Source: Acidobacteriota bacterium | GTDB taxonomy: Bacteria; Acidobacteriota; Terriglobia; Acidiferrales; UBA7541 | Reading direction: 5' to 3' | Length of the DNA stretch: 42,649 bases | Assembly (NCBI GenBank): GCA_021780215.1 | Contig: JAJXZD010000026.1 | Coordinates: 1-42,649 of the forward strand | Part shown: positions 31,482 through 41,244 of the stretch, in pieces | How the letters are laid out: each line of letters opens with the position of its first letter | How positions within the stretch are numbered: position 1 is the stretch's first letter | Notes under the pieces: model-generated | What the model was told of the DNA's origin: nothing | Databases searched by the model: none | What the model saw: the letters and a program-made list of their open reading frames with translations, nothing else | Made by a program: the position numbers and the translations under genes

Positions 31482-32245
31482 ACCGGCTGGGCAGCAAGAG
31501 CGGGCATTTGCAAAGCGTCATTGAAATCGGGGAGACGGATCGTGTTTTCATCCTCACGGGCGCCGGCATCAGCGCCGAAAGCGGCCTGGCGACGTTCCGC
31601 GGAGCCGGAGGATTATGGAGAAACCATCGCATTGAGGAAGTCGCTTCGCCGCAGGCCTGGCGCCGCGATCCGGTCACGGTTTGGGAGTTCTATTCCCAAC
31701 GCCGGCGAGCCGCGCTGGCTGCGCAACCCAATCCAGGGCATCTCGCACTAGCCCGGCTGGAGGACATTCTGGGCGACAGGCTATTTCTCTGCACGCAGAA
31801 CGTGGACGATCTTCACGAGCGCGCAGGCTCGCGGGGCGCCGCGCACATGCACGGAGAGCTGTTCAAGAGCCGCTGCGACACCTGTGACCGCACTCCCTTC
31901 GAGGATAGAAACACCTATGAGCCGCCCGACGGGATTCCCCATTGCGGATGCGGGGGCTGGATTCGTCCCCACATCTGCTGGTTCGGAGAGGTGCCCTTCG
32001 AGATGGACCGCATTGCGCGCGCGCTCGACGAATGCACCCTATTTCTCGCCGTGGGAACTTCAGGCGTGGTCGAGCCGGCGGCGAGTTTCGCCGCCCGGAC
32101 GCGCGCCAACGCGCGGACGGTCTACATCGGCCCGGAGGAGCCGACAAACAGCTACGCTTTCGCTGAGGCCTATTTGGGAAAAGCGGGGGAATTGCTGCCC
32201 GGGCTGTTTCACTGCGCCGGAGCGAGCCGGAGGACTACCGGGTGA
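31478..32245 (+). CDS. cobB: SIR2-family NAD-dependent deacylase (class III type)
   Basis: This 255-aa sirtuin removes acyl groups from lysines using NAD+. NAD motifs are [10 protein letters not shown] near 27-36, T-Q-N-V-D-D-L-H near 106-113, and catalytic His125 in H-M-H-G-E-L. A zinc site is suggested by Cys133, Cys136, Cys156 and Cys158. Tyr72 and Arg75 (F-Y-S-Q-R) match the Y-x-x-R motif of SIRT5-like enzymes that act on succinyl or malonyl lysine. ATG 31478 is chosen over GTG 31448 because of the ATGA overlap with proline dehydrogenase. It converges on the ABC gene with an 11-bp overlap. Confidence 0.93.
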   Translation: MNRLGSKSGHLQSVIEIGETDRVFILTGAGISAESGLATFRGAGGLWRNHRIEEVASPQAWRRDPVTVWEFYSQRRRAALAAQPNPGHLALARLEDILGDRLFLCTQNVDDLHERAGSRGAAHMHGELFKSRCDTCDRTPFEDRNTYEPPDGIPHCGCGGWIRPHICWFGEVPFEMDRIARALDECTLFLAVGTSGVVEPAASFAARTRANARTVYIGPEEPTNSYAFAEAYLGKAGELLPGLFHCAGASRRTTG

Positions 32246-32972
32246 CTTCGTCGCGTTCGATTTTGCCGTCTCTCAGGCGGATCACACGATGGGCGTGCGC
32301 GGCGATGTCCTGCTCATGGGTAACGAGGATGATGGTGTTGCCGTTCTGATGCAGCCGGGCGAACAGCGCCATGATCTCCTCGCCGGTGGCCGAGTCGAGG
32401 TTTCCGGTTGGTTCGTCGGCCAGCAGGATCGAGGGCCGGTTCACAAGCGCGCGGGCGATCGCCACACGCTGGCGCTGGCCGCCGGAGAGTTCATTGGGCT
32501 TGTGCATCATCCGCCCGGCGAGGTCCACCTGGGCCAAAGCCATTTGGGCTCGCTCGAGGCGCTCGGTGGCGGGCGTGCCGTTGTAGATCATGGGCAGCTC
32601 GACGTTGTGCAGCGCCGTGGCGCGGGCCAGCAGATTGAACGTCTGGAAGACGAAGCCGATCTCGCGGTTGCGAATGTAGGCGAGTTCGTCGTCATCGAGT
32701 TGGCTGACGAGGCGTCCGGCAAGCCAGTAGGAGCCGCGCGTCGGCGTGTCCAGGCAGCCGATCAGGTTCATCAACGTGGATTTCCCGGAGCCGGAAGGCC
32801 CCATGATGGCGACATATTCGCCTTTGTGAATCTTCATGCTCACACCGCGCAGGGCGTGCAGCTGCTCGGTGCCCATCTCGTAGGTCTTCCACAGGTCCTC
32901 GGTCTGAATGACAATGCCCGCATCCACCAGGTCCTGGCGGAAGTTCTGCGAGACGGCTTCTTCGACTCCCAT
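32235..32972 (-). CDS. ABC transporter ATP-binding protein (MacB/LolD type)
   Basis: This 245-aa ATPase has Walker A G-P-S-G-S-G-K-S near 50, Q-loop F-Q-T-F-N, signature L-S-G-G-Q-R-Q-R-V, Walker [13 protein letters not shown] and the H-loop V-T-H-E. The D-E-P-T-G-N-L-D form and [10 protein letters not shown] are typical of ATPases serving MacB or LolCDE systems. ATG 32972 (GGGAG upstream) begins 31 bp after the adaptor stop; the frame is open upstream into the adaptor gene. No permease gene lies on either side. Confidence 0.92.
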   Translation of the reverse strand: MGVEEAVSQNFRQDLVDAGIVIQTEDLWKTYEMGTEQLHALRGVSMKIHKGEYVAIMGPSGSGKSTLMNLIGCLDTPTRGSYWLAGRLVSQLDDDELAYIRNREIGFVFQTFNLLARATALHNVELPMIYNGTPATERLERAQMALAQVDLAGRMMHKPNELSGGQRQRVAIARALVNRPSILLADEPTGNLDSATGEEIMALFARLHQNGNTIILVTHEQDIAAHAHRVIRLRDGKIERDEVTR

Positions 32973-33003
32973 GTCTTCTTGGGCTCCCGAGATGCGCCAA
33001 GCG

Positions 33004-34395
33004 CTAGCTTGCGGCTTCGTCGGTCTTTGGCGCGGAATTGTCAATCTTAACCCGCGCGCCGGGCCGCAGAGTGCGCAAAGCCTTGAAACTGCCGGTGACG
33101 ATGATATCCCCTTCCTGCAATCCACTGGTCACTTCGATGTCCGTCACACCGGTGATGCCCGTCTGCACCGGGACAAACTCCGCCTTGCCTCCGCGCACTA
33201 TAAATACTCCCTGGATGTCGTGCCGCTGGCTATCGCCGCTCTCCGATTTGGAGGCCGCCAGCGTTACGGTGGAGCCTCCCCCCTGGCGCGCTTCGTCCAG
33301 CTCTTGCTGGGAACGCCCGGCGAGCGCCTGGATGGGGATGGTGAGCACATCTTTCTTTTGCGCGGTCTGGATCTTGGCCGTGGCTGAAAGGCCCGGACGA
33401 AGCGAAGACGGAGGATTATCGAGGGTCACCACCACCTTGAAATCGCGCGCCTCCTGGGTATTGGCCGTGGCTTCGGTCATCGCTGCCTGGCCGGAGGTGC
33501 GGAGGATGGCGAGCTCGCCGACCTCGGTCACGTAACCTCGAAAGGTCTTGTCGGGAATGGCGTCAATGGAAATCTCAGCTGGCTGGCCATTCTTCACGCT
33601 GGTGATGTCGGTTTCATCCACTTTCACTTCCGCGGTGACCACGCTCATGTCGGAAATGGTCATCAGAAAACTGCCCTCGGCGTTCTGAATCCCCGGGACG
33701 ACATTCTCTCCCACGCGGACGGCAATATAGCTGACGATGCCTTCAATCGGCGCACGGTAGGTAGTCTTCTGCAGGATGTCCTCCTGGTGCGCGAGAACGG
33801 CTTGGGATTGCGCGAGGCTGTAGCGAGCCTGGTCGCGCGAGGCGCGGCTGGCGTCCAATTGTGCTTGCGCCGCCTTGAGTGCGGCCACCGCTCCATCAAA
33901 GGTCGCCTTGCCCGCGTCGTAGTCCTGCTTGGAAATCAGCTGGTTGTTATAGAGCTGCTGGGAGCGCTGCCAATCGAGCTTGGCTTTGTCGAGATCGGCC
34001 TGGCGCTGGGAAACCGTGGCCAGCGCGGAATCGTAATTGGCGGCGGCAACCTTCATGGCGGCCGCGGCTGCGTCAATGCCCGCTTTCTGAGCCTGCACGT
34101 CCGCTCCCGGCTGCACGCTTTCCAGGTGAAGCAGGACGTCGCCTTTCTTGACGTGGTCGCCTTCCTTGACCACGATGTCGGTGATCTTGCCTATACCTTC
34201 GCCGAGCACGTTGGTGTAGTTCTTCGGGCGAATCTCGCCGGAGGCCGTGACGATCGAGGTCAGGTCCTGCCGAACGACCTGCCCCGTCCGCACCGCAATG
34301 ACGCCTTGGTTCGACCGGTGCACGCTATACACAACGATGCCGGCTAAAACCAGAACCCCTGCGGCTCCTATCACCGCTTTTCCCCAAATTTTCAT
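33004..34395 (-). CDS. HlyD/MacA-type periplasmic adaptor protein
   Basis: This protein of about 463 aa (ATG 34395) is a membrane fusion protein that links an inner-membrane ABC transporter to an outer-membrane channel. A membrane anchor is at residues about 5-25. The lipoyl half ([12 protein letters not shown]) precedes a long Ala/Gln-rich coiled-coil hairpin (about 105-205), then the second lipoyl half ([11 protein letters not shown]) and beta-barrel domains. ATG 34395 is chosen because the anchor follows directly; the frame is open to 34509. It is co-oriented with the ATPase. Confidence 0.9.
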   Translation of the reverse strand: MKIWGKAVIGAAGVLVLAGIVVYSVHRSNQGVIAVRTGQVVRQDLTSIVTASGEIRPKNYTNVLGEGIGKITDIVVKEGDHVKKGDVLLHLESVQPGADVQAQKAGIDAAAAAMKVAAANYDSALATVSQRQADLDKAKLDWQRSQQLYNNQLISKQDYDAGKATFDGAVAALKAAQAQLDASRASRDQARYSLAQSQAVLAHQEDILQKTTYRAPIEGIVSYIAVRVGENVVPGIQNAEGSFLMTISDMSVVTAEVKVDETDITSVKNGQPAEISIDAIPDKTFRGYVTEVGELAILRTSGQAAMTEATANTQEARDFKVVVTLDNPPSSLRPGLSATAKIQTAQKKDVLTIPIQALAGRSQQELDEARQGGGSTVTLAASKSESGDSQRHDIQGVFIVRGGKAEFVPVQTGITGVTDIEVTSGLQEGDIIVTGSFKALRTLRPGARVKIDNSAPKTDEAAS

Positions 34396-34820
34396 AACCC
34401 ACACTTTCGCAGCGACAACATCGCCCGCACCCCGTTGATACGCCTCAGGCCGGCCAAATGTTTCTTCCGATGAAAGACCAGATGCCGGGGGCGAGGCATT
34501 TGGCATCACCCTCTTATCGCCAGGCCGGCGCGTGCCCGGGGGAAACTATGGTAGTTCGATTGGCTCCGGGATTAAAGTCCTTTGCATCCGAACCCCGGCA
34601 TCGTCCACCGCCTAAGCCCCCTCTTCATGGAATCGGCGGAAAGCAGCGCCTTGAGACACAAAGAACACGTCGGCAGCTCTCAAGAGGGGCACAAGACTCC
34701 CGGACAACCTGTCATAGGCCCCTCTATTCCAAGAGGATAGCGGGAAAACGGACGATTGAAAGATATGTTGACCTGACCTCCGGGACAGGTTAGCATCACT
34801 ACTCGCAAAGAGGCGCAACT
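34396..34820. other. Intergenic region with a divergent promoter
   Basis: This 425-bp stretch separates the divergent adaptor and GWxTD genes. Apart from the plus-strand promoter near its right end I see no gene. The minus-strand promoter for the adaptor is not clear. Confidence 0.5.
34768..34796 (+). promoter_or_regulatory. Predicted promoter of the GWxTD gene with an inverted repeat in its spacer
   Basis: TTGACC (34768-34773) is spaced 17 bp from TAGCAT (34791-34796), with the ATG at 34821. The ACCTG and CAGGT halves (34771-34775 and 34786-34790) form an inverted repeat lying across the spacer, a place where a repressor could block polymerase. Confidence 0.55.
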
Positions 34821-36530
34821 ATGGGCCGCTGCTTTAAGCCATTCCTTTGGGTGCTTCTCGCGGGAGGGCTGGTCCTTACCACGAGCGCAGCACTCCCTGC
34901 GAGGCAAGATTCCTCCCCGCAGGACCAACAGCAAAAATCCAAAAAGTCCGGGAAGGCGAAGGGCAAGAGCGACCGGGCACTCTACAAAGAACTGAATTCG
35001 CAGTACAAGAAATGGCTGGACGAGGACGTTGTCTATATCATCACACCCGAAGAGCGGCGCGCCTTCCTCCATCTGCAGACCAACGAAGAGCGCGAGCAGT
35101 TCATAGAAGCCTTCTGGCAACGGCGCAATCCCGACCCTGACTCCCCTGAGAATACGTACAAAGAGGAACACTACCGCCGCATCGCCTATGCGAACGAGCA
35201 TTATGCCTCAGGCATTCCGGGCTGGAAGACGGACCGCGGCAAGATTTACATCATGTGGGGACCTCCGGACGAGATTGATTCCCATCCCACCGGCGGCACA
35301 TGGGACCGGCCCATGGACCAGGGGGGCGGTGAGACCACCACGTATCCCTATGAGGATTGGCGCTACCGGTATCTCGAGGGGATGGGCGAAAACGTCGAAC
35401 TCGAATTCGTGGACCCCTCGGGAAGCGGCGAGTATCACCTCACCATGGACCCCAGCGAAAAAGATGCCCTGCTGCACGTGCCCGGCGCCGGCCTGACGCT
35501 GGCAGAATCCATGGGCATGGCCAGCAAGGCCGACCGCTTCAGCAATACCGATGGCACGAACATGGCGGAAAACGAACCCATGTCCACGATGCAGGGCGAA
35601 AACATGGACGAATTCACGCGGCTTGAGAATTACGCCAATATTTTCAAACCGCCCCCGGTAAAGTTCAAGGACCTGGAAGCGGTGGTCACTTCCCGCATGG
35701 TCCGCGACCAGCTCAAATTCCAGTATCACTACGATTTTCTCCGGATCACGTCGGACACCGTGCTGGTGCCGATCACTGTGCAAATTCCCGTGCGACAACT
35801 GAGCTTCCAGGAAAAGGATGGGGTGGATTCCGCCTCGATGCACCTCTTCGCCCGGGTGACGAGCCTGAGTGGTCGCGTGGTGCAGACGTTCGAGGACACT
35901 CTCCGAGCCGATTATCCCGCATCCCAGCTCCAGAAGATGATCGGCACATCGGATATCTATCAGAAAGCGGTGCCGCTGACCCCCGGACTCTACCGCCTGG
36001 ACGTGGTGATTAAGGACGTGAACAGCGGGAACGTCGGCGTGGTGAACACGCGCATCCCTGTTCCCGCGTTCCACGACGATCAGCTCAGCACCAGCTCCCT
36101 CATCCTCGCCGACGACATTCAACCCGTCTCAGCAAAGGATATCGGCCTGGGGCAGTTTGTCTTGGGCGATGTGAAAGTGCGCCCCAAGCTCGACGGAATT
36201 TTCAGTCCCGCCGACGCCATGGGGATCTTCCTCCAAGTGTACAACCTCAAAGTGGACGATAAGACGCACCGCGCGGATACCTCGATCGAATTCCGCGTGC
36301 TCAAGGACAAGGACCCCACGCCGGCGCTGAGATTCGACCTGCCGGCCAACCAGATACCCGATCATGGCGAAGAATTGACGCTTGAAAAGCGCATGACCTT
36401 GGGCTCACTGGCTCCTGGAAAGTACAAGCTGGAAATTGCCGTCACTGACAATCTCACCAAACAAACCGTAACGCCTTCTGCCAACTTTACCGTCAAGGCC
36501 TTGCCTACCAGCACAGCGCAGGGGAGGTAG
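34821..36530 (+). CDS. GWxTD-domain exported protein
   Basis: This 569-aa protein has a signal peptide (about residues 1-27), a Lys/Gln-rich low-complexity stretch (about 30-52), and the GWxTD domain with Gly134-Trp135-Lys136-Thr137-Asp138 followed by R-G-K-I-Y-I-M-W-G-P-P-D-E. The W-L-x-x-D-V-V-Y-I-I-T-P-E-E-R and F-W-x-R-R-N-P-D-P motifs before it are typical of the family. GWxTD proteins are abundant in Acidobacteriota; their role is unknown. The C-terminal half (about 280-569) is beta-rich, Ig-like in look. It precedes the barrel gene by 5 bp. Confidence 0.88.
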   Translation: MGRCFKPFLWVLLAGGLVLTTSAALPARQDSSPQDQQQKSKKSGKAKGKSDRALYKELNSQYKKWLDEDVVYIITPEERRAFLHLQTNEEREQFIEAFWQRRNPDPDSPENTYKEEHYRRIAYANEHYASGIPGWKTDRGKIYIMWGPPDEIDSHPTGGTWDRPMDQGGGETTTYPYEDWRYRYLEGMGENVELEFVDPSGSGEYHLTMDPSEKDALLHVPGAGLTLAESMGMASKADRFSNTDGTNMAENEPMSTMQGENMDEFTRLENYANIFKPPPVKFKDLEAVVTSRMVRDQLKFQYHYDFLRITSDTVLVPITVQIPVRQLSFQEKDGVDSASMHLFARVTSLSGRVVQTFEDTLRADYPASQLQKMIGTSDIYQKAVPLTPGLYRLDVVIKDVNSGNVGVVNTRIPVPAFHDDQLSTSSLILADDIQPVSAKDIGLGQFVLGDVKVRPKLDGIFSPADAMGIFLQVYNLKVDDKTHRADTSIEFRVLKDKDPTPALRFDLPANQIPDHGEELTLEKRMTLGSLAPGKYKLEIAVTDNLTKQTVTPSANFTVKALPTSTAQGR

Positions 36531-36535
36531 AGGGA

Positions 36536-38248
36536 TTGAGCGCGAGGATTCATGCGCTTTCCATTTCGGGCTTCCTTTTGCTGCTCACCCTGGCGGCGCT
36601 GCCCTTGGCGGCGTCCCCTGGGGGAACGGCAATCGCCGGAATCGTGGTGGATCCGGCCGGGACCCCGCAGATGGGCGCAACCATCCAAATTTTCCCCGAG
36701 GGGCTGCTGAACCAGTCTCCCGTGCGCCTGCTCACCGATGAGCACGGCCGCTTTTCCACCGCAGGGCTTCCCGCGGGCTTTTACTCCATCAAGGCAACCC
36801 TGGCGGGATTTTTGCCGGCCATGGAGCAGCACATTCGCGTGGATGGAAAGCAGGCAGCTCTGCTGCAGATCGTGCTCGGCTCGCTCTTCTCCTCCTTTGC
36901 CGAGCTTCGCCAGACAAACCAGAAATCGGCGCCGGACGACTGGACCTGGGTACTGCGAACTTCGGCGGCGACACGCTCCGTGCTGCGCTGGCAGGATGCC
37001 TCGATTCCCCTCGATGAAACAGCGCCCCAATCGGAGGCAGGGTCGTCGGATGCCGACCATGGACGCATGATGGTTACCTCGGGGGCCGATCGTCCGGGCT
37101 CCATTGCCGACATGCCCAATTCACCGGCCACGGCGTTTATCTATGATCTCAGCCTGAAATCCGAAGGGCAGCTGCTCATGGCTGGTCAGTTCAGCTACGA
37201 AGACGCCATGTCCTCCGTGGCAATGGCCAGCGAATGGCTTCCCACAAGCGAGGCAGGGGCCGGACCGTCCACCTCGGTGCTGGTCCGCGAATCGCGTCTC
37301 ACCCCCCAGGGTCCCATCTTCCGCGGCTTGCGCCTCTCGCATGAAGACGGGCTTGCCATCGGCGACCGCGTCAGCGTTCGCTATGGCGCCGAGCTGCTGA
37401 TGGCCGGCTTCAACGGCACAACCACAGCGCTGCGTCCCCATGCAGAGATGGCCGTGCAGATCGCATCGACGTGGCGAACTTCGCTGATCGTGGCCACGCG
37501 TCCCTGGCAGGACGGTGGCGTGCAAAGCGCATGGCAATCCGCCGCCGATATGCTGGACGCATTCCCGACCCTCTTGGTTCGCAATGGCCAGCCGGATTTT
37601 GAAAACGGGCTGCACGAGGAACTTTCCGTGGACCACACGCTCAGCCCGCGCACGGATATCAGCGCTGCGGTCTATCACGATTCGGCCACCCACACTGCCG
37701 TCATTGGGCGCAGCGCCAACGCCATCGGGCCGGATTTCCTGCAGAGCTATCTTTCAGAGGCCTTCGCCTACGATGGAGGGAACCTCGATTCCTCCGGGGC
37801 CAGGCTGGCCTTCCGCCAGAAGTTCAGCGACAACCTGACCGCGGCCGTGGTGTACGCCTATGCCGGAGCCTTGGCCCCCGATGGCAGCACGGTCCCCGGG
37901 GATCTGCGAAGTGAACTGACGATGCGTTATTTTCAGAGCGTGGCGACGCGTGCATCGGCGAAGCTCCCTCGCTTCGGCACCGAGTTCAGCGCCGGATACA
38001 AATGGCTGAATGGGCCGGCGGTCTCACGGCAGGATGCCTATGGCGAGTCGCTCTACAACCTCGACCCCTACCTCAGCATGCAGATTCGCCAGCCTCTTCC
38101 CAGTTCCTTCCCTTGCCACATGGAGCTGCAAGCGGATGTGGGCAATCTGCTGGCGCAGGGCTACGTTTCGATTGCCACCAGCGACGGCGCTGTGGTCCTT
38201 GTGCCGTCGTATCGCTATATCCGGGGCGGCGTAAGCATCCAGTTCTGA
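36536..38248 (+). CDS. Outer-membrane protein with N-terminal carboxypeptidase-regulatory-like domain
   Basis: TTG 36536, with GGGGAGGTAGAGGGA upstream, starts a 570-aa protein. A signal peptide (about 1-27) precedes a carboxypeptidase-regulatory-like Ig domain (I-A-G-I-V-V-D-P-A-G-T-P, then T-D-E-H-G-R-F-S-T-A-G-L-P-A-G-F-Y-S near 70). The remainder, about 170-570, has alternating aromatic and polar strands like a TonB-dependent-receptor barrel but is far shorter than the usual 1000 aa, and a plug domain is not obvious. It forms a pair with the GWxTD gene 5 bp upstream. Function is unknown. Confidence 0.7.
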   Translation: MSARIHALSISGFLLLLTLAALPLAASPGGTAIAGIVVDPAGTPQMGATIQIFPEGLLNQSPVRLLTDEHGRFSTAGLPAGFYSIKATLAGFLPAMEQHIRVDGKQAALLQIVLGSLFSSFAELRQTNQKSAPDDWTWVLRTSAATRSVLRWQDASIPLDETAPQSEAGSSDADHGRMMVTSGADRPGSIADMPNSPATAFIYDLSLKSEGQLLMAGQFSYEDAMSSVAMASEWLPTSEAGAGPSTSVLVRESRLTPQGPIFRGLRLSHEDGLAIGDRVSVRYGAELLMAGFNGTTTALRPHAEMAVQIASTWRTSLIVATRPWQDGGVQSAWQSAADMLDAFPTLLVRNGQPDFENGLHEELSVDHTLSPRTDISAAVYHDSATHTAVIGRSANAIGPDFLQSYLSEAFAYDGGNLDSSGARLAFRQKFSDNLTAAVVYAYAGALAPDGSTVPGDLRSELTMRYFQSVATRASAKLPRFGTEFSAGYKWLNGPAVSRQDAYGESLYNLDPYLSMQIRQPLPSSFPCHMELQADVGNLLAQGYVSIATSDGAVVLVPSYRYIRGGVSIQF

Positions 38249-38302
38249 AAGTTCAGAAGAATGCTGGAATTCGGGATATGCCTCCACAAAATGGAATATC
38301 CC
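38243..38302 (+). terminator. Two inverted repeats after the barrel gene
   Basis: A perfect 7-bp palindrome (TTCTGAA-AG-TTCAGAA, 38243-38258) spans the stop codon. It is followed by a 7-bp stem GGGATAT/ATATCCC (38273-38279 with 38296-38302). Neither is followed by a T-run. The rest of the 179-bp gap before the kinase shows no gene. Confidence 0.35.
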
Positions 38303-38427
38303 CGTATGGAACGCCTTGTCCTCTCTCCAATGCACTCATAACAAGTACCTTAGCTTCCTCTTGTTGATTTTTCGATGGAGACTGACGTGCTGGCTTAGAA
38401 TATAAGCGACTGGGTGGGAACCTTCTG

Positions 38428-41244
38428 GTGAAGGACCGTCTGCTAACTCGGGTTGGGGCAGTGGCTTTGGCGTTGATCACGCTTGCAGCCATGATCTTCG
38501 CCGTACTGAACTTCCAGCAGCGATCGCGGTTTGTTCTTCCCGATGACGGCGTCACCTGGATGGACACGGGCCAGGGCATTGTGGCCTGGCATGTGGCCCC
38601 CGGTTCCCCTGCCGAGCGCGCGGGAATTCGCGCGGGCGACTACCTGGAGTCGGTCCGCGGAACGTCGGTGCAGCGCGCCACGGACGTGACCCGGATTCTG
38701 TGGCGGGCGGGCCCGTGGGCGGAAATCCGCTACGACATTGAGCGGCAGGGCGAACCGCTGGAAATCCGCCTGGTCACGGTACCGCAGGAAAATCCGCGCT
38801 CGATCGAAAATTACCTGCGCGTCACCGGCCTTTTGTATCTCTTCATCGGGCTGTTCATTCTGTGGCGGCGATGGAATGCGCCGCGGGCCATTCACTTCTA
38901 CATCTTTTGCTTGGCCTCATTTATCCTGTACAGCTTCCACTATACGGGCAAGCTCAACTCCTTCGACTGGATCGTCTATTGGAGCAATGTGGTGGCGCTG
39001 TTTTTGCAGCCCGTGTTGCTGGTGCACTTTTCGCTGGTTTTTCCGGAGCGCCGAGGCCCGCTGTGGCCCCGGCTGGCCACTGCCTATAGCATCCCCGCCG
39101 CGCTGCTGGCGCTGCACGTGTTTGTGGCTACGGCAGCGCTCGATTTCGTGCCCACAATTTCCTCGCGAATCCTTCTCGATAAGATTGAAACCACCTATCT
39201 CGGCGCCTACTTTCTGCTCGCGGCGCTGCTCTTCTATTCCAGCTATCGCCGGGCGCCGAGCGGCATGCTACGCCAGCAGCTCAAATGGGTGGCCGGGGGG
39301 ACGCTGGCGGGAATTCTGCCATTCCTCGCGCTGTATGTGGTTCCGGGGCTCTTCACCGATACCCCGCCGCGCTGGATGGAAATGTCCGTATTCTCCCTTG
39401 TCCTCATCCCGCTTGGCTTCGGCTATGCCATCATTCGCTACCGGCTGATGGACGTGGACATCATCTTCAAGCGCGGCCTGGCGTACACCTTTGCCACCGC
39501 CGGGGTTGTGGTTATCTATTTCGCGGCCATCGGCCTGGCCGGAGAGCTTTTTCACACGGCCTGGCCCGCGGGGCCGGCGGCCGGCGTAATCGCCATTATC
39601 GCAGCTGCGTTTCTCTTCCAGCCGCTGCGCGACTGGGGACAGGCGCGCCTGGACCATCTCTTCTATCGTGATCGGCTCGACTATCGCCGCACCCTCATCG
39701 AATTTGGCCGCACGCTCACAAACGAAGTGCGCATCGAGCCTCTGCTCGGCTCCGTGCTCGCCCGCATCTCGCAGACCCTCCTCGTGGACCGCCTCGCCAT
39801 TTTCACAGAGGATGATGCGCTGCCCGGTCGTTTCTCGCTCGCCCGTTCCATGGGCATTCCTGCCGAGGGGCCGTTCGACCTGAGCTTTCTCGACGCGGAA
39901 CATCCCGCTCTCCAGCGCGGCTGCCTATTTTTCGAGTCGGCGCAGACCGCGGCGGTCGGGAGCAAAGAAGCCCGGCGCACGATCGCACAGCTTGGCCTGA
40001 ACTACTACATCCCTTGCCGCTTCCGCGGGCGCACCGTGGCCGTCCTCGGTCTCGGCAAAACCGTGGATGGCGATTACCTTACCAGCGAAGATATGGAGCT
40101 CCTGGCCACGATTGCGGGCTACGTGGCCGTGGCTCTCGAGAATGCGCGGTTGTACGAATCCCTCGAGCAGAAGGCGCGCCAAATCGAGCGGCTCAAGGAT
40201 TTCAGCGAAAATATCGTCGAATCATTGCGGATCGGCGTGCTCACCGCGGACCTCGATGACCGGGTCGAATCCTGGAATCCCCAACTGGAGGAGCTGCTGC
40301 AGGTGCCCAGAGCCGAGGCGCTCGGCCGCAAAATCGCGGAGGTGCTCCCGGGCGATCTGGCTGGAGAGATTGTCGCGCGCGCGGCGGGCGACCACGTGAC
40401 CGGCATCTACAAATACCACACCGATGCCCGCTCCGGCCGCCACCTGGTAATCAACACCTCGATAGCCCCGCTGGTGGGAAAGAACGGCGAGCGCCTGGGC
40501 CGGCTCATCCTGCTCGACGACATCACCCAGCGCGTGCGCATGGAAGACCAGCTGATTCAGACCGAGAAGCTGACGTCGCTCGGTCTATTGGCCGCCGGCG
40601 TGGCCCACGAAGTGAATACGCCGCTGGCCGTCATCTCGAATTACATCCAGATGCTGGCCCGGCAAATTCCCGAGGACGACCCCCGGCAGAAAACGATCGA
40701 GCGGATCGTGAAGCAAACGTTCCGCGCCAGCGAGATTGTCAACAACCTGCTCAATTTTTCGCGCACCAGCCGGGCGGACACAGCAGAAGTGGATTTGCAC
40801 ATCGTGCTGGAGGAGACGCTGACCCTCGTGCAGCATCCCTTCAAAACAGCCCGCGTCGCTATCGCCCGGAACTACGGCGCAGGAGCACCGCGCATTCTCG
40901 GCTCGGCCACCCGGCTTCAGCAGGTGTTTCTGAATCTGTTCATGAACGCGCGCGACGCTATGCCCGGCGGCGGCATGATCGAGGTTCGCACGGCGGTCCA
41001 TAACGGCACCGTCGAGGTCGAGATCACCGATACCGGCGCAGGTATCCCACCGGAGAATCTGCACCGCATCTTCGATCCCTTCTTCACTACCAAGGCCGCC
41101 GGGCGGGGAACCGGACTGGGCCTTTCGGTGAGTTACGGCATCATCAAGGAGCATGCCGGGAAGGTGGACGTCCGCTCGATGCCTGGCAAAGGCACCTCGT
41201 TCCGCCTCGAGTTTCCCGCGGCCCGGAAGGCCGTCCATGCCTAA
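38428..41244 (+). CDS. Membrane sensor histidine kinase with PDZ, GAF and PAS domains
   Basis: This 938-aa kinase starts at GTG 38428. A first membrane helix (about 8-28) leads to a PDZ-like domain (about 45-125; [15 protein letters not shown] near 57-71). Next come about eight helices (about 130-410), a GAF domain (about 430-580), and a PAS domain (about 590-700). The HisKA dimerisation domain has the phospho-accepting His727 ([10 protein letters not shown]). The HATPase has N-A-R-D-A-M, D-T-G-A-G-I-P, F-F-T-T-K and G-T-G-L-G-L-S-V. The response regulator ATG overlaps its stop by 8 nt, so it is the likely partner. The stimulus is unknown; the PDZ domain suggests sensing of envelope proteins or peptides. 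Confidence 0.92.
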   Translation: MKDRLLTRVGAVALALITLAAMIFAVLNFQQRSRFVLPDDGVTWMDTGQGIVAWHVAPGSPAERAGIRAGDYLESVRGTSVQRATDVTRILWRAGPWAEIRYDIERQGEPLEIRLVTVPQENPRSIENYLRVTGLLYLFIGLFILWRRWNAPRAIHFYIFCLASFILYSFHYTGKLNSFDWIVYWSNVVALFLQPVLLVHFSLVFPERRGPLWPRLATAYSIPAALLALHVFVATAALDFVPTISSRILLDKIETTYLGAYFLLAALLFYSSYRRAPSGMLRQQLKWVAGGTLAGILPFLALYVVPGLFTDTPPRWMEMSVFSLVLIPLGFGYAIIRYRLMDVDIIFKRGLAYTFATAGVVVIYFAAIGLAGELFHTAWPAGPAAGVIAIIAAAFLFQPLRDWGQARLDHLFYRDRLDYRRTLIEFGRTLTNEVRIEPLLGSVLARISQTLLVDRLAIFTEDDALPGRFSLARSMGIPAEGPFDLSFLDAEHPALQRGCLFFESAQTAAVGSKEARRTIAQLGLNYYIPCRFRGRTVAVLGLGKTVDGDYLTSEDMELLATIAGYVAVALENARLYESLEQKARQIERLKDFSENIVESLRIGVLTADLDDRVESWNPQLEELLQVPRAEALGRKIAEVLPGDLAGEIVARAAGDHVTGIYKYHTDARSGRHLVINTSIAPLVGKNGERLGRLILLDDITQRVRMEDQLIQTEKLTSLGLLAAGVAHEVNTPLAVISNYIQMLARQIPEDDPRQKTIERIVKQTFRASEIVNNLLNFSRTSRADTAEVDLHIVLEETLTLVQHPFKTARVAIARNYGAGAPRILGSATRLQQVFLNLFMNARDAMPGGGMIEVRTAVHNGTVEVEITDTGAGIPPENLHRIFDPFFTTKAAGRGTGLGLSVSYGIIKEHAGKVDVRSMPGKGTSFRLEFPAARKAVHA

